Positions 57,043-64,000 of a stretch of 64,000 nucleotides of DNA are shown here, piece after piece (the stretch's first letter is position 1; each line of letters starts with the position of its first letter). Position numbers and translations under genes: made by a program. The notes under the pieces are model-generated. The model saw only the letters and a list, made by a program, of their open reading frames with translations, had not been told where the DNA came from and searched no databases. The DNA lies in the NCBI RefSeq assembly GCF_018623035.1, contig NZ_CP076023.1:930001-994000 (forward strand), written 5' to 3'. The stretch comes from Cellulomonas dongxiuzhuiae (GTDB taxonomy: Bacteria > Actinomycetota > Actinomycetes > Actinomycetales > Cellulomonadaceae).

Positions 57043-57738
57043 GTGACGACGCCCGGTCCGGGCGAGGTCCCGCGCACCGCGCGGCAGGCGGACGCCGTCG
57101 CGCGCGCCGTCGCCGTGCTGGACCGGTTGCGGTCGCCCGGCGGCTGCCCCTGGTACGCGGTGCAGACCCACGCGTCGCTCCTGCCGTACGCGGTCGAGGA
57201 GGCGCACGAGCTCGTCGAGGCGGTCGAGGCCGGTGACCGTGCCGGGCTGCGCGAGGAGCTCGGCGACGTCCTGCTCCAGGTCCTCGTCCACGCGCGCGTG
57301 GCTGAGGAGCACGAGGACGACCCGTTCGACGTGGCCGACGTCGCCGAGGCGCTGGTCGCCAAGCTGGTGCGCCGCAACCCGCACGTCTTCGCCGCCGACG
57401 GCGACGGGGGGATCGACGTGGCCGCGGTGCTGGAGCGCTGGGACCGGCTGAAGCGGGCCGAGAAGCCGACGCGGACGTCCGCGCTCGACGGTGTCCCGGC
57501 GACGATCGGCGCGCTCGCGCGTGCGCAGAAGCTCGTCGCGAGGGCGGACCAGGCGGGACTGCTCGCGGCGGCCCCGCCCCCCACGCGCCCGGTCGGCGAC
57601 GCGGCCGACGTCGAGGCCCTGGGCGACGCGCTCCTGGGACTCGTCGCCGCGGCCCACCGCGCCGGCGTCGACGCGGAGGCCGCGCTGCGCCTCGCGACCG
57701 CCACCTGGGAGGCGGCGGCCCGCAGGGCCGAGGGCTGA
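57043..57738 (+). CDS. mazG: MazG-family nucleoside triphosphate pyrophosphohydrolase
   Basis: Hydrolyses NTPs or dNTPs to monophosphates, helping clear aberrant nucleotides. The 231-residue protein has C-P-W in place of C-P-W-D near the start, the metal-binding E-E-A-H-E (residues about 51-55) and E-E-L-G-D (about 66-70) helices, and K-L-V-R-R-N-P-H-V-F. It has one full MazG domain and a degenerate second half. The GTG at 57043 is 14 nt after the lipoprotein stop; an earlier in-frame start would overlap that gene. Confidence 0.9.
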   Translation: MTTPGPGEVPRTARQADAVARAVAVLDRLRSPGGCPWYAVQTHASLLPYAVEEAHELVEAVEAGDRAGLREELGDVLLQVLVHARVAEEHEDDPFDVADVAEALVAKLVRRNPHVFAADGDGGIDVAAVLERWDRLKRAEKPTRTSALDGVPATIGALARAQKLVARADQAGLLAAAPPPTRPVGDAADVEALGDALLGLVAAAHRAGVDAEAALRLATATWEAAARRAEG

Positions 57739-57747
57739 GGGGTGTGC

Positions 57748-57765
57748 GCGCCGGCCGGTCGGCGC
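57748..57765 (+). terminator. Hairpin after mazG
   Basis: GCGCCG (57748-57753) and CGGCGC (57760-57765) flank a 6-nt loop, 10 nt after the stop. The 210-nt gap up to pntA holds no other feature I can name. Confidence 0.4.
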
Positions 57766-57948
57766 ATCCGCCTCGTCCCGAGGCGTGGGACAGGAGGGGT
57801 CGAAACGAGGCCCACCCACCCCTGAGGCCCGGGAGAATGCGTCCGTGCAGGCCCAAGGTCCGACCCGGGCACGATCGCGTCCGGTGAGGATGGACCCCGC
57901 GAGCCGGGACCCACGTCCCGCTCACCGCCCCGTCGAAGGAGAGCACGC

Positions 57949-59502
57949 ATGAGGATCGGCGTCCCCCGCGAGCAGCGCCCGGGTGAACGGCTCGTCGCCG
58001 CGACGCCCCGGACCGTCGCCCGGCTCCGCGACCTGGGGTACGAGGTCCTCGTCGAGCGGGGGGCGGGGCTCGCCGCGACGTTCACCGACGACGCCTACGC
58101 GGCGGCCGGCGCCACGCCCGTCGAGCGCGCCGACGTGCTGGCGTGCGACGTCGTCACCGCCGTGCACCTGCCGCCCGACGTCGACGCGATGCGGCCCGGT
58201 GCGACGCTCGTCGCCACCATGGCGCCCTTCGCCGACCCGGACCTGGCGGCACGGCTGGCGGGCCACGGGATCACGGCGCTGGCTCTCGACGCCGTGCCGC
58301 GCATCTCGCGTGCGCAGGCCCTCGACGTCCTGTCGACGCTGTCCAACGTCGCGGGGTACCGCGCGGTCATCGAGGCCGCCGAGGAGTTCGGCGGGATGTT
58401 CACCGGTCAGGTGACCGCCGCCGGCAAGACCCCGCCCGCCAACGTCTTCGTCATCGGCGCGGGCGTCGCCGGCCTCGCGGCCCTCGGCACGGCCGGCAGC
58501 CTGGGCGCCCAGGTGCGCGCGTTCGACGTCCGCCCCGAGGTCGGCGAGCAGATCGAGTCCATGGGCGCCACCTTCGTGCAGGCCGAGGGCGCGAGCCAGG
58601 AGGTCTCGACCGACGGGTACGCGCGCGAGCTCACCGCCGAGCAGGAGCGGCTCACCGAGCGGATGTACGCCGAGCAGACCGCCTGGGCCGACGTCGTGGT
58701 CACGACCGCGCTGGTGCGCGGCCAGGCGCCGCGGACCATCACCAAGGAGATGGTCGCGGCGATGACGCCCGGGTCGGTGATCGTCGACCTCGCCGCGTCG
58801 GGCGGCGGCAACTGCGAGCTCACCGTGCCCGGGGAGCGCGTCGTGTCCGACAACGGCGTGGTCGTCCTGGGCTACACCGACCTGCCCAGCCGCATGCCGC
58901 AGCACACGTCGCAGCTGTTCGGCACCAACATCGTGCACCTGCTGGCGCTGCTCACGCCCGGCAAGGACGGCGAGCTCGTCCTCGACCTCGACGACCCGGT
59001 CCAGCGCGGCATGACCGTCACCACCGGCGGGGACGTCACGTGGCCGCCGCCGCCGGTCGCCGTGTCCGCCGCCGCGCCCGTCGTGACGCCGCCCGTCGAG
59101 ACGCCCGAGGATCTGGCGGCGCGGAAGGCGGCCGCCGTCGCGTCGGCCGCGCGTCGCTCGCGCCGCAACGGCGTGCTCGCCGGGCTCGGTGCCGTCCTGG
59201 CGGTCCTCGCCCTGACGGTCGCACCGGCCTCGTTCCTCGGCCACGCGACGGTGTTCGCGCTCGCGGTCGTCGTCGGCTACTACGTCATCTCCAACGTCAG
59301 CCACTCGCTGCACACCCCGCTCATGGCGACCACCAACGCCATCAGCGGGATCATCCTGGTCGGCGCCCTGCTCCAGATCGGCAACGACAACTGGGTGGTC
59401 AGCACCCTGGCCTTCGTCGCAGCCACGGTCGCGGCCGTCAACATCTTCGGCGGGTTCCTCGTCGCGTTCCGCATGATCCACATGTTCCGGAAGGAGGCGT
59501 GA
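57949..59502 (+). CDS. pntA: NAD(P) transhydrogenase subunit alpha
   Basis: Proton-translocating transhydrogenase: hydride transfer between NADH and NADP+ driven by the proton gradient. The 517-residue subunit has the NAD-binding domain I (about 1-375; R-I-G-V-P-R-E start, G-A-G-V-A-G-L-A-A). A linker (about 380-405) and four transmembrane helices (about 415-510) follow, as in E. coli PntA (510). A ribosome binding site GAAGGAG precedes the ATG. pntB follows after 4 nt. Confidence 0.96.
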   Translation: MRIGVPREQRPGERLVAATPRTVARLRDLGYEVLVERGAGLAATFTDDAYAAAGATPVERADVLACDVVTAVHLPPDVDAMRPGATLVATMAPFADPDLAARLAGHGITALALDAVPRISRAQALDVLSTLSNVAGYRAVIEAAEEFGGMFTGQVTAAGKTPPANVFVIGAGVAGLAALGTAGSLGAQVRAFDVRPEVGEQIESMGATFVQAEGASQEVSTDGYARELTAEQERLTERMYAEQTAWADVVVTTALVRGQAPRTITKEMVAAMTPGSVIVDLAASGGGNCELTVPGERVVSDNGVVVLGYTDLPSRMPQHTSQLFGTNIVHLLALLTPGKDGELVLDLDDPVQRGMTVTTGGDVTWPPPPVAVSAAAPVVTPPVETPEDLAARKAAAVASAARRSRRNGVLAGLGAVLAVLALTVAPASFLGHATVFALAVVVGYYVISNVSHSLHTPLMATTNAISGIILVGALLQIGNDNWVVSTLAFVAATVAAVNIFGGFLVAFRMIHMFRKEA

Positions 59503-59506
59503 CGGC

Positions 59507-60898
59507 GTGCTCACGTCACTGGCCCAGGCCGTCTACCTCGTCGCGGCGATCCTGTTCGTCCTGTCCCTCGCGGGGCTGAGCAAGCAGGAGACCGCGCGAC
59601 GCGGCAACCTCTACGGCATGGCGGGCATGGCCCTGGCGCTGCTCGCCACGGTCGCGCTCGCGGCCGACCTCTCCGAGCGTCCCGTGGTGGTCACGCTGCT
59701 GCTCATCGCGATGGCGCTCGCCCTGGGTGCCGGCATCGGCATCTGGCGGGCGCGCAGCGTCGAGATGACGCAGATGCCGGAGATGATCGCGATCCTGCAC
59801 TCGTTCGTCGGGCTCGCGGCCGTGCTCGTCGGCTTCAACTCGTTCCTCACCGAGGAGCCGGACGCCGTGCACCTGGTCGAGGTCTTCCTCGGCGTGCTCA
59901 TCGGCGCGGTGACGCTGACGGGGTCGGTCGTGGCGTTCCTCAAGCTGTCGGCGCGGATCCGCAGCGCGCCGCTGATGCTCCCGGGCCGCAACTGGCTGAA
60001 CCTGGCGGCCCTCCTCGCCTCGGCGGGCCTCCTGGCGTGGTTCCTCGACAGCCGCTCGCTGCTCCCGCTCGCGCTCATGACCGTCGTCGCGCTCGCGCTC
60101 GGCTGGCACCTCGTGGCGTCGATCGGCGGCGGCGACATGCCGGTCGTGGTGTCGATGCTCAACTCGTACTCGGGCTGGGCGGCGGCCGCCGCCGGGTTCA
60201 TGCTGAGCAACGACCTGCTCATCATCGTCGGAGCTCTCGTCGGCTCGTCGGGCGCGATCCTGTCGTTCCTCATGTGCAAGGCCATGAACAGGTCGTTCGT
60301 GTCGGTGATCCTCGGCGGGTTCGGCGCCGAGGGCGGCAAGGTCGCGACCGGCGACCACGACTACGGCGAGCACCGTGAGATCAGCGCCGTCGAGGTGGCC
60401 GACCTGCTGCGCGACGCCAGCAGGGTCGTCATCGCGCCGGGCTACGGGATGGCCGTGGCGAAGGCGCAGTACCCGGTGGCGGACCTGGTCGCGCGGCTGC
60501 GCGGCCAGGGCGTCGACGTGCGGTTCGCGGTGCACCCGGTCGCCGGGCGTCTGCCCGGGCACATGAACGTGCTGCTCGCCGAGGCCAAGGTGCCCTACGA
60601 CATCGTCTTCGAGATGGACGAGATCAACGACGAGTTCGCGGACACCGACGTCGTCCTGGTGATCGGCGCCAACGACACCGTCAACCCGTCCGCGCTCGAC
60701 GACCCCTCCTCGCCGATCGCCGGGATGCCGGTGCTCGAGGTGTGGAAGGCCAAGCAGGTGATCGTCTTCAAGCGGTCGATGGCCACGGGGTACGCGGGCG
60801 TGCAGAACCCGCTGTTCTTCCGCGAGAACACCGCCATGCTCTTCGGCGACGCGAAGGACCAGGTCGAGCAGATCGTGGCGCCGCTGGCGGTGGGCTGA
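59507..60898 (+). CDS. pntB: NAD(P) transhydrogenase subunit beta
   Basis: The 463-residue membrane and NADP-binding subunit. About eight or nine transmembrane helices (1-260) are followed by domain III (about 285-463), with [27 protein letters not shown] and [11 protein letters not shown] start with AGGAGGC upstream. Together with PntA it supplies NADPH. Confidence 0.97.
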   Translation: MLTSLAQAVYLVAAILFVLSLAGLSKQETARRGNLYGMAGMALALLATVALAADLSERPVVVTLLLIAMALALGAGIGIWRARSVEMTQMPEMIAILHSFVGLAAVLVGFNSFLTEEPDAVHLVEVFLGVLIGAVTLTGSVVAFLKLSARIRSAPLMLPGRNWLNLAALLASAGLLAWFLDSRSLLPLALMTVVALALGWHLVASIGGGDMPVVVSMLNSYSGWAAAAAGFMLSNDLLIIVGALVGSSGAILSFLMCKAMNRSFVSVILGGFGAEGGKVATGDHDYGEHREISAVEVADLLRDASRVVIAPGYGMAVAKAQYPVADLVARLRGQGVDVRFAVHPVAGRLPGHMNVLLAEAKVPYDIVFEMDEINDEFADTDVVLVIGANDTVNPSALDDPSSPIAGMPVLEVWKAKQVIVFKRSMATGYAGVQNPLFFRENTAMLFGDAKDQVEQIVAPLAVG

Positions 60899-60932
60899 CC
60901 GGGACGGCGCCCCGAGGGGTGGCAACGGCACT

Positions 60933-60942
60933 GAAACGCTTC
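60933..60942. promoter_or_regulatory. Candidate LacI-family operator before the xylanase
   Basis: GAAACGCTTC is a near-palindrome with a central CG, as in LacI-family operators controlling actinobacterial xylanase and glycosidase genes. It lies 30 nt upstream of the -10 candidate at 60972. Confidence 0.4.
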
Positions 60943-60971
60943 GGGGTCTGATGCTGCGCGGCGCCCGCGCC

Positions 60972-60977
60972 TAGCCT
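60972..60977 (+). promoter_or_regulatory. Candidate -10 box for the xylanase gene
   Basis: TAGCCT matches TANNNT, 49 nt before the ATG at 61027. A GAGGAG ribosome binding site lies between them. Confidence 0.4.
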
Positions 60978-61026
60978 CGCGACGGGTCGTGCTGTAACGA
61001 TCCACCCCCAGCGCGAGGAGCACCGC

Positions 61027-63117
61027 ATGCCGTCCGCCCGTCCCGTCCCTCCCGCCTCCCGGCCGGTCGTCGCGGCCCTCGCGGCCCTGCTCGCGGCCGC
61101 CCTGGTGGGCGTGGGGGCGCTCGTGGTCCCGCTCGTCGCCCCGGCCCGCGCGCTGTCCCCGGCCGTGGTGCTGGCGAGCGACTTCGAGTCCGGGCTCGGC
61201 GGCTGGCAGGCGCGCGGCGCCGCGACCGTGAGCACCACGTCGGTCGGCGCCCGCGGGTCCGGCAGCCTGCTCGTGGAGGACCGCGTCGACCCGTGGGACG
61301 GCGCGCTGTACCCCGTGACCGAGCTGTTCGAGCCCGGGACGACGTACACGATCGGTCTGTGGGTGCGGCTGCCCGACGGCGCCGGCAGCGCCGACCTGCG
61401 GGTCTCCGTGCAGCGCGACCTCGACGGCGAGCCGTCGTACGAGACGGTCACCACGGTCGAGGGCGTGACCAGCCAGTGGCGTCAGGTCACCGGGACCTAC
61501 ACTCCCGGACCGTTCGACACCGCCTCGCTGTACGTCGAGTCGGTCTCCTCGCCCGTCGACGTCATGATCGACGACGTCCTGGTCACCGGGGTGCGCTACA
61601 CGCCCGACCTGTCGGTCACGCCCGTGTCCGACGCGGTGTCCGTGCCCTTCGGCATCGCGGTCGAGCCGCAGGACCTGCTGGGCGGTCGCGGGGACCTGCT
61701 CGCGCACCACGCCGAGCAGATCACCCCCGGCAACCAGATGAAGCCCGACGCGATCCAGCCCACCGAGGGCACGTTCACGTTCGCCGCGGCCGACAGCCTC
61801 GTCGACTGGGCGGTCGAGCACGACATGCGCGTCTACGGCCACACGCTGCTGTGGCACCAGCAGACGCCCGCGTGGTTCTTCCAGCGCGACGGGTCCGCGC
61901 TGACCACGTCGGCCGCCGACCAGGCGCTGCTGCGCGAGCGGCTGCGCACCCACATCGAGGCGATCGCCGACCACTACCGCGAGACGTACGGCGAGTACGG
62001 CACGCCCGGCAACCCGATCTTCGCGTTCGACGTCGTCAACGAGGTCATCGACGAGAACGAGCCCGACGGCCTGCGGCGCAGCGACTGGTACCGCGTCCTC
62101 GGTCCGTCGTACATCGCCGACGCCTTCCGGTACGCGCGTGACGCGTTCGGTCCCGAGGTGCAGCTGTTCATCAACGACTACAACTCCGAGTACCCGAACA
62201 AGCGCGCGCCCTACCTGCGCCTGGTCACCGAGCTGCTCGCGCAGGGCGTGCCGGTCGACGGCGTCGGGCACCAGCTGCACGTCGAGGTGGGCCGCTCGAT
62301 CTCGATGATCGAGGACACGATCGAGGCCTTCGAGGCGCTCGACGTGCGGCAGGCCGTCACGGAGCTCGACGTCTCGGCGTACCGCGACTCCGGTGAGCAG
62401 TGGGACGCTCCGCCGGCGGCCCGCCTGCTCGAGCAGGGGTACTACTACCGCGACATGTTCGACATGCTCGAGCGCCACGCGGCGTCGTTCGAGTCGATCA
62501 CGGTCTGGGGCCTCGAGGACTCGCGCACGTGGCTGCGCTCGGGCGCGGCGCCGCTGCTGTTCGACGGGCAGCTGCAGGTCAAGCCCGCGTACTGGGGGAT
62601 CGTCGACCCGTCACGCATCGGGGCGACGCCGACGGCCACGCCGACCGTGACCCCGACGCCGACGGTGACCCCGACGCCGACGGTGACCCCGACGCCGACG
62701 GTGACCCCGACGCCGACGGTGACCCCGACGCCGACGGTGACCCCGACGCCGACGGTGACCCCCACGCCGATGACCCCCACGCCGACGCCCACCGCCGGCG
62801 CGGGCTGCCGTGTCGCGTACACGACGAACGACTGGAACACCGGCTTCACGGCGGGCGTGCGCGTCACCAACGCCGGGTCGTCGGCGCTCACCGGGTGGAC
62901 CCTGACGTTCGCGTTCGCGGGCGGGCAGCGGGTCACCCAGGGCTGGTCGGCGACGTGGTCGCAGTCCGGCTCGACGGTCACGGCCACGAACGCCGCGTGG
63001 AACGGCACGCTCGCGGCGGGCGGCACGGTCGACATCGGCTTCAACGGCTCGCACACGGGCGCCAACCCCCGGCCGACGGCGTTCGCGCTCAACGGCACGC
63101 CCTGCACCGTGAGCTGA
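61027..63117 (+). CDS. Secreted endo-1,4-beta-xylanase, CBM4_9-GH10-CBM2
   Basis: Cleaves internal xylan beta-1,4 linkages outside the cell. The 696-residue protein has a signal peptide (about 1-43, A-R-A), a CBM4/9-like domain (about 44-190; V-V-L-A-S-D-F-E-S-G), and a GH10 barrel (about 200-531). The barrel carries W-H-Q-Q-T-P-A-W, acid/base Glu339 in D-V-V-N-E-V and nucleophile Glu446 in V-T-E-L-D-V. A V-T-P-T-P-T repeat linker (about 535-585) leads to a C-terminal CBM2 (about 590-696) with its outer Cys pair and three exposed Trp. Domain order is classic for Cellulomonas. An operator-like GAAACGCTTC lies upstream and a strong terminator follows. Confidence 0.96.
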   Translation: MPSARPVPPASRPVVAALAALLAAALVGVGALVVPLVAPARALSPAVVLASDFESGLGGWQARGAATVSTTSVGARGSGSLLVEDRVDPWDGALYPVTELFEPGTTYTIGLWVRLPDGAGSADLRVSVQRDLDGEPSYETVTTVEGVTSQWRQVTGTYTPGPFDTASLYVESVSSPVDVMIDDVLVTGVRYTPDLSVTPVSDAVSVPFGIAVEPQDLLGGRGDLLAHHAEQITPGNQMKPDAIQPTEGTFTFAAADSLVDWAVEHDMRVYGHTLLWHQQTPAWFFQRDGSALTTSAADQALLRERLRTHIEAIADHYRETYGEYGTPGNPIFAFDVVNEVIDENEPDGLRRSDWYRVLGPSYIADAFRYARDAFGPEVQLFINDYNSEYPNKRAPYLRLVTELLAQGVPVDGVGHQLHVEVGRSISMIEDTIEAFEALDVRQAVTELDVSAYRDSGEQWDAPPAARLLEQGYYYRDMFDMLERHAASFESITVWGLEDSRTWLRSGAAPLLFDGQLQVKPAYWGIVDPSRIGATPTATPTVTPTPTVTPTPTVTPTPTVTPTPTVTPTPTVTPTPTVTPTPMTPTPTPTAGAGCRVAYTTNDWNTGFTAGVRVTNAGSSALTGWTLTFAFAGGQRVTQGWSATWSQSGSTVTATNAAWNGTLAAGGTVDIGFNGSHTGANPRPTAFALNGTPCTVS
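62647..62754 (+). repeat. 18-bp tandem repeat encoding the Pro-Thr linker
   Basis: Six identical 18-bp units (GTGACCCCGACGCCGACG) encode V-T-P-T-P-T. A degenerate seventh follows at 62755. Identity at the DNA level suggests recent expansion and likely length variation between strains. Confidence 0.9.
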
Positions 63118-63139
63118 CCTGACCGGAGCAGTCCCCTCC

Positions 63140-63180
63140 GGGCCCGGTCCGCTCACCCCCGTGGTGAGCGGTCCGGGCCC
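63140..63180 (+). terminator. Strong hairpin after the xylanase
   Basis: 18-bp arms (63140-63157 and 63163-63180) with one T-T mismatch close on a 5-nt loop, 23 nt after the stop. It may also serve the convergent gene ending at 63228. Confidence 0.7.
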
Positions 63181-63227
63181 GGCCCCGTCCCGGGGTGACC
63201 GGTGGAGCCGGCCGGCTACCTGCGACG

Positions 63228-64000
63228 TCAGGCCGGGCGGCGGGCGACGACGACCGTGCCGTCGACGTCGTCGTCGTGCAGCACCTCGACCGACCACCCC
63301 GGCGGGCACGCCGCGCGCGTCAGCGGGGCCTGGCCCACGCTCGTCTCGACCAGCACGTGCCCGCCGGGGCGCACCCACCGCGGTGCGAGCGCGAGCAGCC
63401 GCCGGTGCACGTCGACACCGTCGGGTCCGCCGTCCAGCGCGACGTGCGGCTCGTGGTCGCGTGCCTCGGGGGGCATCACCGCGATCGCGTCGTGCGGCAC
63501 GTAGGGCGCGTTCGCGACGAGCACGTCGACGTGCCCGCGCAGCGCGTCCGGCACCGGGTCGAGCAGGTCGCCGGTCCACGCGTGGCCGCGCCCGTCCAGG
63601 TTGCGCGTCGCCCACGCCGCCGCGACGGGGTCGAGGTCCGCGGCGTGGACGTCCGCCCCGGGCACGTCGTGCGCCACGAGCGCGGCGACGGGTGCGACAC
63701 CGCAGCAGGCCTCGACGACGACGGGGGAGGGGCCGGCCGCGCGGGCGAGCCGCACCGCGGTGCGTGCGAGCAGCTCGGTGCGGCGTCGGGGGACGAACAC
63801 GCCGGGACCGACGCCGAGCCGCAGCCCGGCGAACGCGACCCAGCCGAGGACGGTCTCCAGCGGCTCCCCGGACACCCGCCGGGTGACGAGGTCCTCCAGC
63901 ACGTCGGGCCGCGCGGTCCGTCGTCGGTCGGCGTCCGAGGACCGCTCCCACGCGGCCGTGACCAGCAGCTCGGCTTCCTCCTCCGCGAAGACGCAGCCCG
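63228..64000 (-). CDS. HemK-like putative protein N5-glutamine methyltransferase (partial, runs off right edge)
   Basis: The C-terminal ~257 residues are present; the frame is open to the edge (reading C-V-F-A-E-E-E-A-E-L-L upstream), so the start lies beyond 64000. A SAM-dependent Rossmann domain is seen: V-F-V-P-R-R-R-T-E-L, V-V-V-E-A-C-C-G-V-A-P-V (motif I), and N-A-P-Y-V-P where PrmC has N-P-P-Y. The changed motif places it in the PrmC-like group of uncertain substrate rather than the release-factor methyltransferase itself. Confidence 0.85.
   Translation of the reverse strand, partial: GCVFAEEEAELLVTAAWERSSDADRRRTARPDVLEDLVTRRVSGEPLETVLGWVAFAGLRLGVGPGVFVPRRRTELLARTAVRLARAAGPSPVVVEACCGVAPVAALVAHDVPGADVHAADLDPVAAAWATRNLDGRGHAWTGDLLDPVPDALRGHVDVLVANAPYVPHDAIAVMPPEARDHEPHVALDGGPDGVDVHRRLLALAPRWVRPGGHVLVETSVGQAPLTRAACPPGWSVEVLHDDDVDGTVVVARRPA

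Noticed and set aside
62647..62772. CRISPR-like array in the xylanase gene
   Set aside because: The 18-bp units are contiguous without spacers and encode a Pro-Thr linker in frame.

Overview
The window is high-GC actinobacterial DNA, most likely from a Cellulomonas-like member of the Micrococcales. Three things point there. The order metG - tatD - rpf genes - rsmA - ispE is the classical actinobacterial arrangement. Many genes start with GTG, and predicted -10 boxes have the form TAGGAT or TAGNNT. A secreted GH10 xylanase has a Pro-Thr linker and a C-terminal CBM2, as is typical of Cellulomonas. This is inferred from reading the sequence, not from a database search.

Layout. (1) 1-8.9 kb: a PH-domain membrane protein, methionyl-tRNA synthetase, TatD nuclease, two tandem DUF348/G5 cell-wall proteins (one with a lysozyme/transglycosylase-like end, one with a true Rpf domain), RsmA and IspE. 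(2) 8.9-13.2 kb: a NarL-type two-component system followed by an ABC-2 exporter. (3) 13.3-18.2 kb: a thiostrepton-resistance (Tsr/NHR) type rRNA methyltransferase, then a SRPBCC - ABC-F - ArsR unit whose promoter region holds a near-perfect long palindrome, then MarR and TetR regulators on the minus strand. (4) 18.2-25.5 kb: tRNA-Gln(UUG), an MFS transporter, a UPF0114 protein, and the housekeeping run glmU - prs - SIMPL protein - rplY - pth.

(5) 25.6-51.4 kb: a large Wzx/Wzy-type exopolysaccharide locus. It encodes an initiating polyprenyl glycosylphosphotransferase, a TagD-like cytidylyltransferase paired with a CDP-alcohol phosphatidyltransferase, a DUF6492 protein, six further glycosyltransferases, a flippase, a polymerase/ligase candidate and a Wzz/BY-kinase. 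It also encodes two big secreted proteins: a 1970-residue LamG/PKD protein and a right-handed beta-helix protein. These two share a ~200-residue module in three copies. The 8-mer CGGGTGAA (either strand) recurs in the intergenic gaps of this locus. Its right edge is marked by ~0.5 kb of less GC-rich DNA with a perfect CRP/GlxR-type site, followed by a truncated PIG-V-like mannosyltransferase, which looks like a recombination junction.

(6) 52.7-64 kb: mfd, a SurA-N-like lipoprotein, mazG, pntAB, the xylanase, and a HemK-like methyltransferase running off the right edge.

Working together: the long left-hand EPS operon (27.2-32.7 kb) is tightly coupled by 4-nt stop/start overlaps. It would build a lipid-linked repeat unit, probably carrying a phospho-alcohol group, which Wzx flips, Wzy polymerises and the Wzz/kinase controls in length. 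The secreted LamG/PKD and beta-helix proteins are the likely matrix or remodelling components.
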